Part shown: piece by piece, positions 11,017 through 21,660 of the stretch | Numbering within the stretch: the stretch's first letter is position 1 | Layout of the letters: every line of letters starts with the position of its first letter | Assembly: GCA_964030475.1 (NCBI GenBank) | Contig: CAXIPT010000002.1 | Span: 15,614,590 to 15,678,589, forward strand | Length of the DNA stretch: 64,000 nt | Direction of reading: 5' to 3' | Source of the DNA: Tethya wilhelma | Lineage: Eukaryota > Porifera > Demospongiae > Tethyida > Tethyidae | Notes under the pieces: generated by a model | The model's database searches: none | What the model saw: only the letters and a program-made list of their open reading frames with translations | What the model was told of the DNA's origin: nothing | Program-made: the position numbers and the translations under genes

Positions 11017-12196
11017 AATATTTGCATGATCACTATTACATATTATTATAGCTATAATGTAGACTAATGTGCAATACCCAACCTGTTACAGAGTGAAAAG
11101 AAACGTATATTATGTAGTAAACTTGACAATGTCTTTGTAAATAATCATACATTGACTGTGAGCTCAAAATGACAAAAATTAAGCACATACATTATTGAGC
11201 TACTACAAAATCAATTCTTAATGACATTGCATCTGGTACGTTACAATTCCCCTCCCTAAGGATGGTACTTGCAATTGTCTACAAAGTTCTGTAATTAGAA
11301 CATACCAAACAAAAATACTCATACACATTAATTCAAAGAAAAACACAATAGAATACAATATTGAGTCAACACTACAGTCTGTATGAAAATGATAGAATCA
11401 TTGGCCAGCACTTGAATGAGCCAAGGACCTTGTTACTGGTCCTTCTCGGTGGAAAGAAATGGTAGGAGGCGGCAGTTGTGTAGAAACAGCAACAGCTTTA
11501 CTTTTCCATGTAGTCTACTTCTTGGTCCTACCCATTCATGCTCTTATTAATGAATTTCAGCGTTTGTAAGAGTAGTAGCTTCAATTCGGTATAGCGTTTG
11601 TCAGTGTGATATGGTCCCTGCCAGCGAATTCCCTTGACTTCCTTAGAATAACAAACAACTCAGAACAATAATCATCTGCATCTGGATTCACCCATATAAT
11701 ATTATGTGGATGGCAACTGGTTCAATGGTAGGCTGGTGGGGAGCCTAAGATCCTGACCATACATGCAGTAGGAAAAGGGACTCTCCTTTGTAGAGGCTTG
11801 AACAACCGAACGATTTGCGAACATGCAGGAGCATTGGTATTGTTGATCCCACTTAGTAGTGTTCTTCTTGCTACACTTTGCATGCTATCCTGGCCTGCAC
11901 AGTTACGAATCAAATCTATGATCAAATCATCTGCAAAGTTTACTGTATTGCTGTTTACCTATATTTTTTGGCAAGGGTCGTCATTTGTACTAGTACATGA
12001 ACAAAACATGCAATAGGTAGGGTGTCCAACATCAAATTTCAAGTGTAGAAAATTGAAGTCATTGCTAGTTATTTGTGTAAACCTACTATAGGCCAACTGA
12101 AAAATATATATGGTTTGATGTAATAATGCATTGTTTTCCTTCACGAGGCGTTTCAATAAAACACAAATTCGCAAAATAATGGTCACGTGACCAGAA
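11017..12196. other. Spacer with faint coding-like remnants on minus
   Basis: No intact gene. On the minus strand near 11660-11710 the sequence reads NIIWVNPDADDYCSELFVIL and, in another frame near 11540-11650, GIRWQGPYHTDKRYTELK. This suggests a decayed element protein, possibly from an LTR retrotransposon. I do not recognise it and it may be chance. Confidence 0.25.
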
Positions 12197-13112
12197 TATG
12201 TGACCTGTCAAGGGAAAACGTGTCGGTTAGGAAAGTCTGCGAATTTTGAGTTAGCTATTCCACGTATATCTAGGCCTTCCCAGGAAGCGCATATCAAAAT
12301 TTGATGCGCATAGCTCAAGTAGTTTTCCAGATACAGCTCTTGCAAGCAGCCCTGCCTCCACTCGTGGCTTCCTAGAAAAACGGTTGTAAAGTTGTTGCTA
12401 GGTAAACTATGGGCGGTCCGTATACTCTCCGTATCATAATTAGATCATGTACAGTACATGCTGAATATTACCACAGCCAGCCACGTGGGGGCTAAAATTA
12501 TTTAGTGAGAAGCGAGTAGCTAGGAAAGAAGACCCAGAAGACAGCTAATCGACTCAAGGAGGTAAGCGCTTGTCAGTAATGAGATAGATTCTAGGTAGAG
12601 TAAGTTCCAAGAACTAATCTAAGCCTCAAAATAACCTGTACGCGATCGCCGTACAAGGAGAGGCATTATCCACTAGTAGAAAGCTACTGTATGAAAGCGC
12701 TTGGATTAGACAAGCGTGTACAAAGCTTTGGCTTGCCTTTCTGTCTATGTGCTGTAGCAAAATTTTGAGATTAGTCAGCTTATAAGTCAAAGAAAACACC
12801 AAATAAAAATTATTTTTTAGTGGCAGCTGCCTTGCTCATAAATATTCGCTACGGTTTGTTGCACAGCATAGCAACTGTCCTCCGTGTTAGCAACTAAGTA
12901 AAAATGAACGAGGCTGACATTGCTGTCTATATCTCTGCAACAGAAGCAGCTCCACCCCTCAAATTTTGCATAGAGCATGCTGAGATGTAGCGCAGCACAG
13001 CCGTGCAAGAAAAAAAATTTCGCGCAAAAACGCGAATTAAACTAAAACCGCATTTTACTCCAAAAACAATAATTTCCTAACCGGCACGTTTTCCCTTGAC
13101 AGGTCACATATC
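12197..13112. mobile_element. MITE-like element with about 37-bp inverted ends
   Basis: The ends are inverted copies containing TGACCTGTCAAGGGAAAACG then GGTTAGGAAA (12201-12234 and 13076-13110). They differ at a few positions. The interior of about 840 bp has no recognised gene; a 63-codon minus frame near 12817-13008 has no family signature. The right end abuts a repeat shared with the TA-element at 29292, so the MITE may have inserted into that repeat. Confidence 0.65.
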
Positions 13113-13345
13113 TTATGAATGAACAGTATGTACCCAAATTTCCAGGCAGATCTGATATCTTATAGTTAAGATGTGTGTCAGCAAAAAATTAGTGTTGTGC
13201 TAGTGATCCTCATTTTCAAAGTATGTATTTGGTGATGTTACCACGCCCACAAACATTATTTGACTTTCATTTTCATAATTTACGTCAAATACAATAATAA
13301 TACGATGATCACCAAGTTTGGTCTACTATTGCAAGAGTATGGCAT
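13113..13345 (+). repeat. Second copy of a TA-element interior segment
   Basis: This segment matches about 29695-29928, inside the inverted-repeat element that interrupts the Helentron. Shared blocks include ACCCAAATTTCCAGGCAGAT and CCACGCCCACAAACATTATT, with scattered differences. It is probably a truncated copy of the same or a related element. Confidence 0.8.
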
Positions 13346-14560
13346 GGTAGAGAGATTCGATGTTTACATGATACAGTTCAGCAGCACCTTTAAGCCCTCA
13401 AGGCTTTAGGAAATGAACCATTGGGTCCATTCGTCACATCTATATTGGAGTTAAAGCTTACAGCCTTTAAGTGGCACAAACATAGTCGGGAATCAGAAGA
13501 TGTGCTACATTAGGCCAGACAAACTTGATTTGTTGTTTCTCATCAGCGCCCGCTTCTAAGTCTAACACACCGCTTCAACGGTCATTATTGCATTTCAGGA
13601 AGGGCACACCCCCCTATTTTATGAATAATTTAGTTAATGATCACATGACAGAGACCAGGAGCTCGACCGGCGACCTCATGGCCAAGATGTCTTTCTTCTG
13701 TTTATCAGTATGCATCGTGGTCAGGCGGTTATCCCATGGACTATCACCGGAATTCCTGTGGAAATTTTCTTGCAATTGTTTAATCAACTACGTGCTGGTG
13801 CCTTAGAAGCATTTAAGTAACATGCACCTCAACTAGAGCCACTTCATCTCAAGGAATCTCTTGTTGGTTCAACAAAGACAGCCTAGTTCGAGTGGACTCC
13901 AATTTACCAATAGATGAGGTATGTAAACAATTTGGTAGCTATGTCAGGCTGATTGTCAATGAAGAAGAAATGTTACTAAGCCAGGGTAACGATCTCTATC
14001 ATCCCAGAGTCATTTACCACCAAAGATTGATACACCAAGAAACAAGAAAGATGAAATGTTCAATGATCTTATAAGTTTGTTTGCAGAAATTAATTAGCTT
14101 TCAGGTACTTAAAATCTACAATATTCAATATTCAGTTTGCTACTATATCTACATGATCTACACCATTTTCTATGTAGTGTGACATGCATTTATGAATAAA
14201 TTATGTTAATTAGATAGAAAATAGAAAATTTTCGCTATTTTGTACCTTCCGCCGTTAAGGCCAGTATTGGAGTTCAGAGTTCAGACTTACTGTATTTCGA
14301 TGCTCCTATTCTTGCTCTACAAGAATCTTTAGTGCAAAATTGCATAAATTGTGTAATTTAAAATTATGGATGAATAGATGAAGGTGGTGCAAAGGTGAAA
14401 GTATTACTCTGAACGGCTGCAAGATTTTACAATATGGTTTTTAACAGACTTTCACCAGGAACAAACAAGCACCTGGCGTTAGGCTATATTTCACAGCACT
14501 AAGAAACTATTACCATGTCCCAAAGAGTTGAACTTTCAAGATCTTCAGCGCAAATTTAGC
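13346..14560. other. Spacer with possible decayed coding remnants
   Basis: Short stretches such as GIPVEIFLQLFNQLRAGALE (near 13755-13820, plus) and a 60-codon frame at 13892-14074 look coding-like but match no family I know. Stops and frame changes separate them. 14090-14560 is AT-rich with nothing recognised. Confidence 0.25.
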
Positions 14561-15067
14561 CATTCCTGTGTCTCATTACATTTCCAATGTTTTTTTTTTA
14601 CTTGTTTGTTCTCATTTTTCCATATTTCTACATTGAGTTGGTGTGTGTAGCTAGCTACTGAGCTAGTAGTCTGGCAAGCCAGACTCACTGAGCCAGCTAA
14701 GCTGGTACTTGAATTTAGTCACAAGTTGTGTAGCCTGCTTGATACTGAAGTGAAACACATCTCAGTCATTTGGAGGCAGGAGCTGTATCATAAGATTTAC
14801 TTGTCTTTCTATATGTTATGATAATCAAAGTCCTAATTCATCTCTTAAGAAGAGCAACCAGGTATCACAAAATAGTTCCAGGCAACTTCAGTGCATTTAA
14901 TTCCAAATAACGCACACTTTTGTGTGTGGAAAGGGTCGTCAATTCGAATTTTCTAGAAGCTAATGAATTATGCATTATGTATAGAAATTAATGGCAGCCA
15001 CATGGAGGAGGCACTTTTCGCCTTGTATCTAGCTACTCATTGAGAGGCGCTAAAAACCGATGGCAAA
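14561..15067 (+). repeat. Interspersed repeat (hairpin half plus body)
   Basis: This begins with the 3' half of the hairpin MITE family (AGCCATTCCTGTGTCTCATT). It continues with a body containing GCCTGCTTGATACTGAAGTG, CAGTCATTTGGAGG and TTCCAAATAACGCACAC. The same order recurs at 33380-33735, 35940-36610 and, inverted, 57290-57740. No gene. Confidence 0.75.
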
Positions 15068-15452
15068 AGCAACTGTAGAGTAAGCAATCAATGCTTGGAC
15101 ACCATCAATTATCGGACGCTATTCTGACTTACCTGTGGGCGTTTCTGCTTCGAGACTATTACCATTAGACTGCTCGTGAAAATCTACTCCAGGTTGTGCA
15201 AACATCCAGCCCCACCCCCTTTCTGTAATGCTTTTTGGCACGATTAAAGGGTGTGTCCGAAATAATCAGTAGTCGGCCCAAAAAATCACATCACGGACGG
15301 CAGCTCAAAACAACCTGTAAATTTGTGGTAGAGCTACCCAATCTGGAGATTACAAAGTTGAGTTCTCTTGCTATTAATATTCCAAGAGAGGAGCTGATTG
15401 CAGGCAGCAGTGTCTTAAACGAAACCGTCATATCATTGAGGTCGAGCAATTG
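15068..15452 (+). repeat. Inverted repeat A, left copy
   Basis: Imperfect reverse complement of 16568-16935. Both contain TTATTTCGGACACACCCTTT (or its complement) and CTCCTCTCTTGGAATATTAA. A 72-codon frame (15235-15453) lies inside, but the partner copy differs by a 10-base indel within it, so I do not call it a gene. The space to 16066 is AT-rich without a recognised feature. Confidence 0.8.
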
Positions 15453-16567
15453 ATTATCAAACATTAATTGTTAGTGTTTTCACTGGTTTTAGGCACTTAG
15501 ATGTGTAAGCAAGCAAGTTTGAGTGCATAATCATTGAAAGAAATTTATTGTAAACTTCTGTGTGTAATTTGATATTGCTGTATTAAATATTCTGACAGTT
15601 GTTTAATTGTTTAACAAGATCGCACCCTACAAGGCTATTAGAAAAATCTATATGGATGCTATTTAGAAATAAATAGACAACAGGAATAGTATCTGCTAAA
15701 ACAACTTGAAATTACATATAGAAGCTATTGATAAGCTTCTTTATATGTCTATACTATTAAGTATCGCTTACTTTCACAGCAATTGCTAAAATTCAGTAAA
15801 ACAGTGACTCAGGTCAGTTAAGGACAATCAGACCTTAGCTGGAAAATTACACAGTTGAAATACCTATGAATTAGATGGCTGATATACAGCCAGTACTTAA
15901 TCTAGAGCTCATTTCAATAGTAATTTAGGATTCTTTGATCTATGTACTTTATAGGGATTCATAATTAGTTGCCATGGTAACCATTATCATGAATAAAATT
16001 ACGATTAACTAATTGATATTCATAGACGCAAAATGAAAAATCCGGTACAGAAGAAGCCTAGCTCAGGGTTTGGCATAGCGTTTGCTAGTTAGCTAATGGT
16101 CTGAACTCGCTCCCTCGCTGGTTTTTGTTTCAATGCAACAGCAGCGCTAAATTACTGAAAGAAATAATGAATTTTAGAGTGAATTTATTATACTTACCAT
16201 AACATTGCCGTTCATTATCGCGCTTTGGTTTGGAATTTTCAGAAAAACCAGCGAGAACCTTTTAGCTAGCATCACTTTAAGCTTTGTTTGACTCTCTGCG
16301 CTAGTGTCTTTCTGTACCGGAAAATCGGTTATTCACAAGAGGTCTCTTTCTCAAGTCGCCATGAGGCTAAGTTCTAGTGCCACACCCACCTAATACTGCG
16401 TTTAGTATTGACGATCTTTATCTACGAATTATTAATGATATTCATTGTAGCTTGCTTGTACCATTACAAGCTAAATACATGCAACAGGCGCCGCACGCAC
16501 TATAATGAGCTGGAAGCGCTTGGCAATCCTTAACCAACCTGAGGAAATTGGCCATTTTATATTGGAT

Positions 16568-16935
16568 CGTTCGACCTCAATGATATGACAGCTTTGTTTG
16601 AGACACTGCTACCTGCAATCAGCTCCTCTCTTGGAATATTAATAGTAAGAGAACTGAACTTTCTGATCTCCAGATTGGGTAGCTCTACCACAAGTTTACA
16701 GGTTGCCGTCCGTGATGTGATTTTTTGGGCCGACTATTGATTATTTCGGACACACCCTTTAATCGTGCCAGAAAGCGTTACAGAAAGGGGGTGGGGCTGG
16801 ATGTTTGCACAACCTGGAGTAGATTTTCACGAGCAGTCTAATGGTAATAGTCTCGAAGCAGCAACGCCCACAGGTAAGTCAGAATAGCGTCCGATAATTG
16901 ATGGTGTCTCGATTACTCTACAGTTCTAGCCATTT
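16568..16935 (-). repeat. Inverted repeat A, right copy, inside the TIR element
   Basis: Inverted partner of 15068-15452, lying just inside the left terminus of the 16067-19873 element. The outer copy is probably a fragment of a second, inverted element of the same family. Confidence 0.75.
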
Positions 16936-17262
16936 GGGCAAGTTGGTTTTGATTTTTACTATGGTTGTACACAATGTTTTGACTCTTCATGTGGTTTGCA
17001 TTGTTTTTTAGCTACTTTTTTTTCATGTTGTGTTTGATGACCCCTTTTTTGTGTTCTACAGCACCTTCTACATGATGGAAAAGGACTATTATAATATAAG
17101 AACAGTTAATATTAGTCATTATATACATATTATGTATGCAAGTTTGTATAGCACTAGTAATGTAATTAGTCTTTTTTTGAGATTTCGAATTCATTGTTTG
17201 TTGTAAAAACAACTCTAGATCTGTGGCAAAGGGGGGGGGGATGTGTTTATACGATAAAAATA

Positions 17263-19387
17263 CTAAACAATTCTGAGGTCTCTTGCAGAAATATCTTCTA
17301 GAAGATTGAAGTGGCAATGTTCCTTTTCACCTTCATATGCAACTTCATGCAAACTGCTCTTCTCATCATATGCAATAACAAAGCCTCGAAACCACTCATG
17401 CTCACCATCATCAAGTTTAAACTTATGCTCAATAGATTTGCCAACTAGAGTAACTGGGTTAAGATCACCATGTTCACTACTCACTATCAATTCTATCAAT
17501 TCAGATGCTATTGTGGCTATAGGTCGCTTTTTTCCCTGTTGAGAAAATAGTATTCTTATATTCTCCTTGTACACTTTCTTTCGGATATTGATTTGCTGTT
17601 TCAACAATGACAATTTCTTGTCTCGCTTCTTTGCTGCAGATAATCCACATTCATCAATGCTTGCTAGACCTTTTAGTTTAGAAACCGAAGTAATTAGGTG
17701 AAGCTTGCCTAACTTATGCACTTCTTCTTCAGCTCTTCCTATCAAAGCATCTCTTTTTTGTTTTTGCTCAAAAACTTTCTTGCTTCTTTGTGTCTTGATG
17801 TGCTCTTGCTCTTCTTTATAATCATTCTTTACTTGCTCCCTTGACTTGACTGCCAAACCCACTACCTTCTCTCTCTCCTCTTGTGGAAGGTCACCTAACC
17901 ATTGCATGGTTTTGTTCTTCTTTGTTTCAATTAAGTTGGATCGTGTAAGTTGGCAAAGGTTTGGAATGCTAGTAGTCAAGTGATCATTCAGCCCTAAAAG
18001 GCTTTCACACAGGTCATTTGTGGGAGGAAGTTTCTTCAGAATCTTTTACACTTCAGTCCCAATAGAGTCCACCAGGTAGTTGATTCTGGGCATATGCATA
18101 TAGCTTTGTCTTCATAGCCGAGGTCCCACTAGTAAGTAGTGGGAAAAGCATGTCATCATCAAAGGAATCAGACTGAAAAAGCCTCTTCTCGATTGGTAAG
18201 TACTTCGCGTGAGCTCAATGGTTAGTAGCTGGATCATTTGCATACAGACGCTCTTCAGAAGAAAAAACTTTGCATCTTTGTTCATCATTATTTGTGGTTC
18301 CATCTCCACTTCTTCTAGGAATTTTGCCAGCTCTAATTAGTGCACATTCATATCCAAGGTGGACTTTGACAGCACTTTGGACTTGGCCAAAGTCATCAGA
18401 TCAGCATACACATGATGGAACATTAGAGCGTCGGCTTTGAGCTTTGATAGCTCATCAGGATCGTGTTGCTTCGGATACACGACACATTCTAGTTTATTTC
18501 CAGCTGTTTTTCCAGAGTACTCAAAAAAATCACATGCTGCTTGAACAAGAAGCAACATTTTGGCGGCATTGTGGGCCAATACAAAATACCTGACGATCTA
18601 GAGAAACCTTTGCACAAACTGCACAATATTCAGCTTGATCATCAGAACAATGCCCATTAAGCATCAAATTGAGGAAGTCAAGGAACGTAGATGAACCACA
18701 GTCATGCATATTCAGGCACTCCGTGACGGCCAAAAAGTTTGCAAAACTCGTGAACTAGTGTATCAGTTTGGTGGTACTCGCGGCGGTTGTTTGTCTGTGG
18801 ATCTCTGCCATTGGTCTTCAAACCATCAAGAAATGCTTTGCGCAAGTTAACCCCTAAATGCATAGCACAAACGTTTTCAATGACATCTAGTGCACTGCCA
18901 CTAGCAGGACCAAACCGTTGCTCATCTTCTTCTCTCTTCTCTTGGAGCAAGTGATTGAACTTCTTTTGGGTGGATGCTGAGTCTGAGGTAGCCGCTGACA
19001 CAAGAGTCCAGTTGATCTTGTCAGCATTGGGTAGTTTCAATATGTGGGCAATATTTCTCATTTTCTCTATCTCTCTAGACATATCAGCTATTATGCTCTC
19101 AGCACTCCCATCTGGGAGCTCATTGACTGAAATTACCAGCCCATTGAATGCAGTGCCAGCTATTTTTCTCTGAAATTTAGTTGTCCTGTTCGAGTTCAAG
19201 TGGACATCACTTGCATGTGAAAAAACGGTCGCTTTGTGAACCATGTTTACAGTTTTCAATTTATGTTGTTGCATGTACTTAGCACATGTCTCACTTGGTA
19301 ATCGTAAATTGCTAACATCAGCTGAAGGAAAGAAGCACTTGATCACAGCCTTTATGGTAGCTTTGATTTTCGCCAGAGGCACCTGAT
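17263..19387 (-). pseudogene. Transposon-encoded protein of unrecognised family
   Basis: This is the only gene in the long-TIR element, so it is the likely transposase, but I cannot name its family. The 5' exon (from about 19387, after an acceptor-like CTTCTTGCAG) includes VSAATSDSASTQKKFNHLL and VCAMHLGVNLRKAFLDG. A frameshift near 18590 leads to AHNAAKMLLLVQAACDFFEY. An in-frame TAA near 18340 and a T-run frameshift near 18265 follow. The downstream frame has LCESLLGLNDHLTTSIPNLC (about 18005-17950), a charged Lys/Glu-rich helix (17900-17700), and ends VGKSIEHKF...EWFRGFVIAYD...HFNLLED (17440-17280). That C-terminus looks like a small barrel of Tudor type, an inference from its pattern only. 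Several lesions mark it as dead. Confidence 0.6.
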
Positions 19388-19872
19388 CTGCAAGAAGCTG
19401 ATAATATCTCAGGTTGGTTAAGGATTGCCAAGTGCTTCCAGCTCATTATAGTGCGCGCGGCGCCTGTTGCATGTATTTAGCTTGTAATGGTACAAGCAAG
19501 CTATAATGAATATCATTAATAATTAGTAGATAAAGATCGTCAGTACTAAACGCAGTATTAGGTGGGTGTGGCGCTAGAACTTGGCCTCATGGAGAGTTGA
19601 GAAAGAGACCTCTTGTGAATAACCGATTTTCCGGTACAGAAAGACACTAGCGCAGAGAGTCAAACAAAGCTTAAAGTGATGCTAGAAGACTATACTAAAA
19701 GGTTCTCGCTGGTTTTTCTGAAAATTCCAGACCAAAGCGCGATGATGAACGGCAATGTTATGGTAAGTATAATAAATTCACTCTAAAATTCATTATTTCT
19801 TTCAGTAATTTAGCACTGCTGTTGCATTGCAACAAAAACCAGCGAGGGATGTTTAGTTCAGACCATTAGCTA

Positions 19873-19905
19873 ATGAAAAGCACTAAAGTGCTAAACCCTC
19901 GGCGA
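19873..19905 (-). other. Helentron 3' terminus with hairpin
   Basis: The plus-strand order is ATGAAA, the 14-base hairpin AGCACTAAAGTGCT, then CCTCGGCG, which is the mirror of the 5' subterminal block. Although the stem bases differ from other copies (GCACC/GGTGC), position and spacing agree. The paired change of stem sequence suggests that the structure rather than the sequence is kept. Confidence 0.75.
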
Positions 19906-19981
19906 TCGGCGCGGCGAGCTCACATGCATTGCGGGTTTGCGATCTCAGAACTAGAACAGGTGATTCAAGATCGGAATTTTA

Positions 19982-20130
19982 AGGTATGACACGCGAGTGT
20001 CAATTAGCGCATTCCAATCACGTGATCCACCATAGGAATGATGTAATGTAATTTTGAGGTATGACACGCGAGTGTCAATATCTAATTAGCGCATTCCAAT
20101 CACGTGATCCACCATAGGAATGATGTAATG
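19982..20130 (+). promoter_or_regulatory. Tandem duplication upstream of the RPA-like gene
   Basis: Two copies of about 77 bp sit about 130 bp before the RPA-like ATG. Each has AGGTATGACACGCGAGTGTC, which contains the palindrome GACACGCGAGTGTC, and TTCCAATCACGTGATCCACC, which contains the E-box-like CACGTG. Placement suggests promoter elements, but this is inference from position and symmetry. Confidence 0.5.
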
Positions 20131-20258
20131 TTTCTAGTATTTGATTGGTTGGTTGTGATACCATATATGGTCATATGGATTGCGCAATTTTGTGTAACCT
20201 CGTGGTGCATGAAGCTAGTAGTAGCTAGCTTAGGAGTTGCACGTTGATCAGAATTCGA

Positions 20259-21326
20259 ATGGCAAAGAGAGCACTAAATTTCAGCAGTAGCAGTCAGGCT
20301 AAATATAGAAAAGGTGGATATGAAGACAGAGCGCCATTGTCACCTTCTAAAATTGTCGAAGAAAGTGCGCATGCTAATGAGGAAGCTATAGTCACTTGTG
20401 TGTCTGAAGTAAGACCGTCTAAGTATTTTGAAGGTGAATTAACAGATGGAGAAGAAGTTACAAGATTTGTTGGCTTTGACAGGGGCAAGAGAGATGAACT
20501 ATTGAAATTTCACCACAAGACTGTACGCCTGCAAGACTGTCAAATACAAGCTAACAAGTTCAACCAAAAGCTAGAAATTGTTGTGAAGGGCTATACTAGG
20601 ATTGAACCGTTAGTTGAGGCGTTTGAAGTGGAAGATCTGGAGACAGTAGGAAGTCAAAAGATTGGACTTGTTGAGTTGCCCTCCCAAGTTGAACACGGAC
20701 GCGTGACTGTATCAGTTAATGTAAGCGATGTTGGTGAGCCTCAAGTGGTTGCAGGAAAGCACAAGCAAGAAGTTGTTGTTGCCGACAAAACTGGTGTTGC
20801 CACTCTGACCTTGTGGGATGCGAATATTGGATCGCTAGAGGTTGGCAAATGCTACCAATTGAGCCGGCTGACCGTACGCTCATTTAGAGGTAAAAATAGC
20901 TTAAGCATGCCAGGTGTGGGAGCAACCGTAAAAGAGATAGAAATGTATGTGAGGAAGATATTAAAGTTACAGACGATATTTTAATTGGTGTAACTATTGA
21001 TGGCATTACTCAGTTTCAGCAGAGCTTTGTGTGTGTGTCTTGCAAGAAAGCATTAGTTGATCCAACTGGACATGAAAATATTGGCAAATGTAGTGGCTAG
21101 CTGTCAAACTGTTCAGCTGTTAAGTAAGACAAAGGAGAGGTTGTCTGCAAAGCTGTTGGTAAGTGCAGAAGATCAATGTTCTGGGATAAACCTGAAAGCT
21201 CATGAAGAGATTTTAAAAGAAATTGTTGGTGGAGAGCAGGTAACCTGGGATGGTTTGCTAAATGCACCTGCTTTTACGGTCATGTACAATCAGTACCATG
21301 TCATAACTGGAATAAGTCGTCAATGA
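20259..21326 (+). pseudogene. RPA-like OB-fold single-strand DNA-binding protein
   Basis: RPA-type proteins bind single-stranded DNA, and some Helitron-group elements carry one. The first ATG (20259) follows an upstream TTG extension that I do not use. The protein has KTVRLQDCQIQANKFNQKLE and later VADKTGVATLTLWD with GKCYQLSRLTVRSFRGKNSL, the strand pattern of an OB fold. A frameshift near 20950 leads to ITQFQQSFVCVSCKKAL and a second Cys pair (GKCS...CQ) that resembles the zinc site of RPA1 DNA-binding domain C. A one-base insertion near 21095 breaks that knuckle. The gene lies inside the Helentron, antisense to the Rep gene and about 400 bp from the 3' hairpin. I take it as part of the element. 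Confidence 0.65.
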
Positions 21327-21351
21327 ATTCAGATTTATTTCACGGTGACCT

Positions 21352-21660
21352 TATTCATTCTTTCAAATCATTCTTCCTTCACTTCATTAATGGGATTGTT
21401 AATTTCTGCTTCAATTCATGTTAGTCGAGAATCAGTTCTATTATGTGGTTGTGTCAGTGTATATTGAGTTGAATGGTGCAAGTTTTGTGATTCATGCTTT
21501 CAATGATCATTCATCCTTCACTTCATTGGTGGGATTGTTAACTTCTGCTTCAATTCATGTTAGTTGAGAATTCTTATATGGTTGTGTCAGTGTATATTAA
21601 TTTGAGTTGAATGATGCAAGTTTTGTGATTCATGCTTTTAATGATCATTCTTCATGTCAC
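21352..21660 (+). repeat. 139-bp tandem duplication after the RPA-like gene
   Basis: Two full units and a partial third repeat with a period of 139 bp. The unit start CCTTCACTTCATT is at 21376 and 21515; each unit carries CTGCTTCAATTCATGTTAGT. The following 21660-22900 holds no gene: a TA/CG alternation at 21800-21845 and a short inverted pair (about 22067-22120 with 22533-22588, core GGAGGTTGGAAGGAAGTAAT). Confidence 0.75.

Larger units (their letters stand above)
16067..19873. mobile_element. DNA transposon with about 470-bp inverted termini
   Basis: 16067-16545 and 19408-19873 are long inverted copies sharing, for example, TTAGCTAATGGTCTGAAC at the outer edge and GGCAATCCTTAACCAACCTG at the inner edge. 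Between them lies a decayed minus-strand gene. The termini also share an internal stretch with a donor-like (GTAAGT) and acceptor-like (TTTCTTTCAG) pair. The right end meets the Helentron 3' end directly. No target duplication could be read, so the superfamily stays open. Confidence 0.7.

Noticed and set aside
12817..13008. A 63-codon Cys-rich minus-strand frame
   Set aside because: It lies inside a MITE without splice or start context and has no recognisable motif.
15235..15453. A 72-codon frame in inverted repeat A
   Set aside because: The inverted partner has a 10-base indel inside the same frame and no family signature is visible, so it is probably chance.
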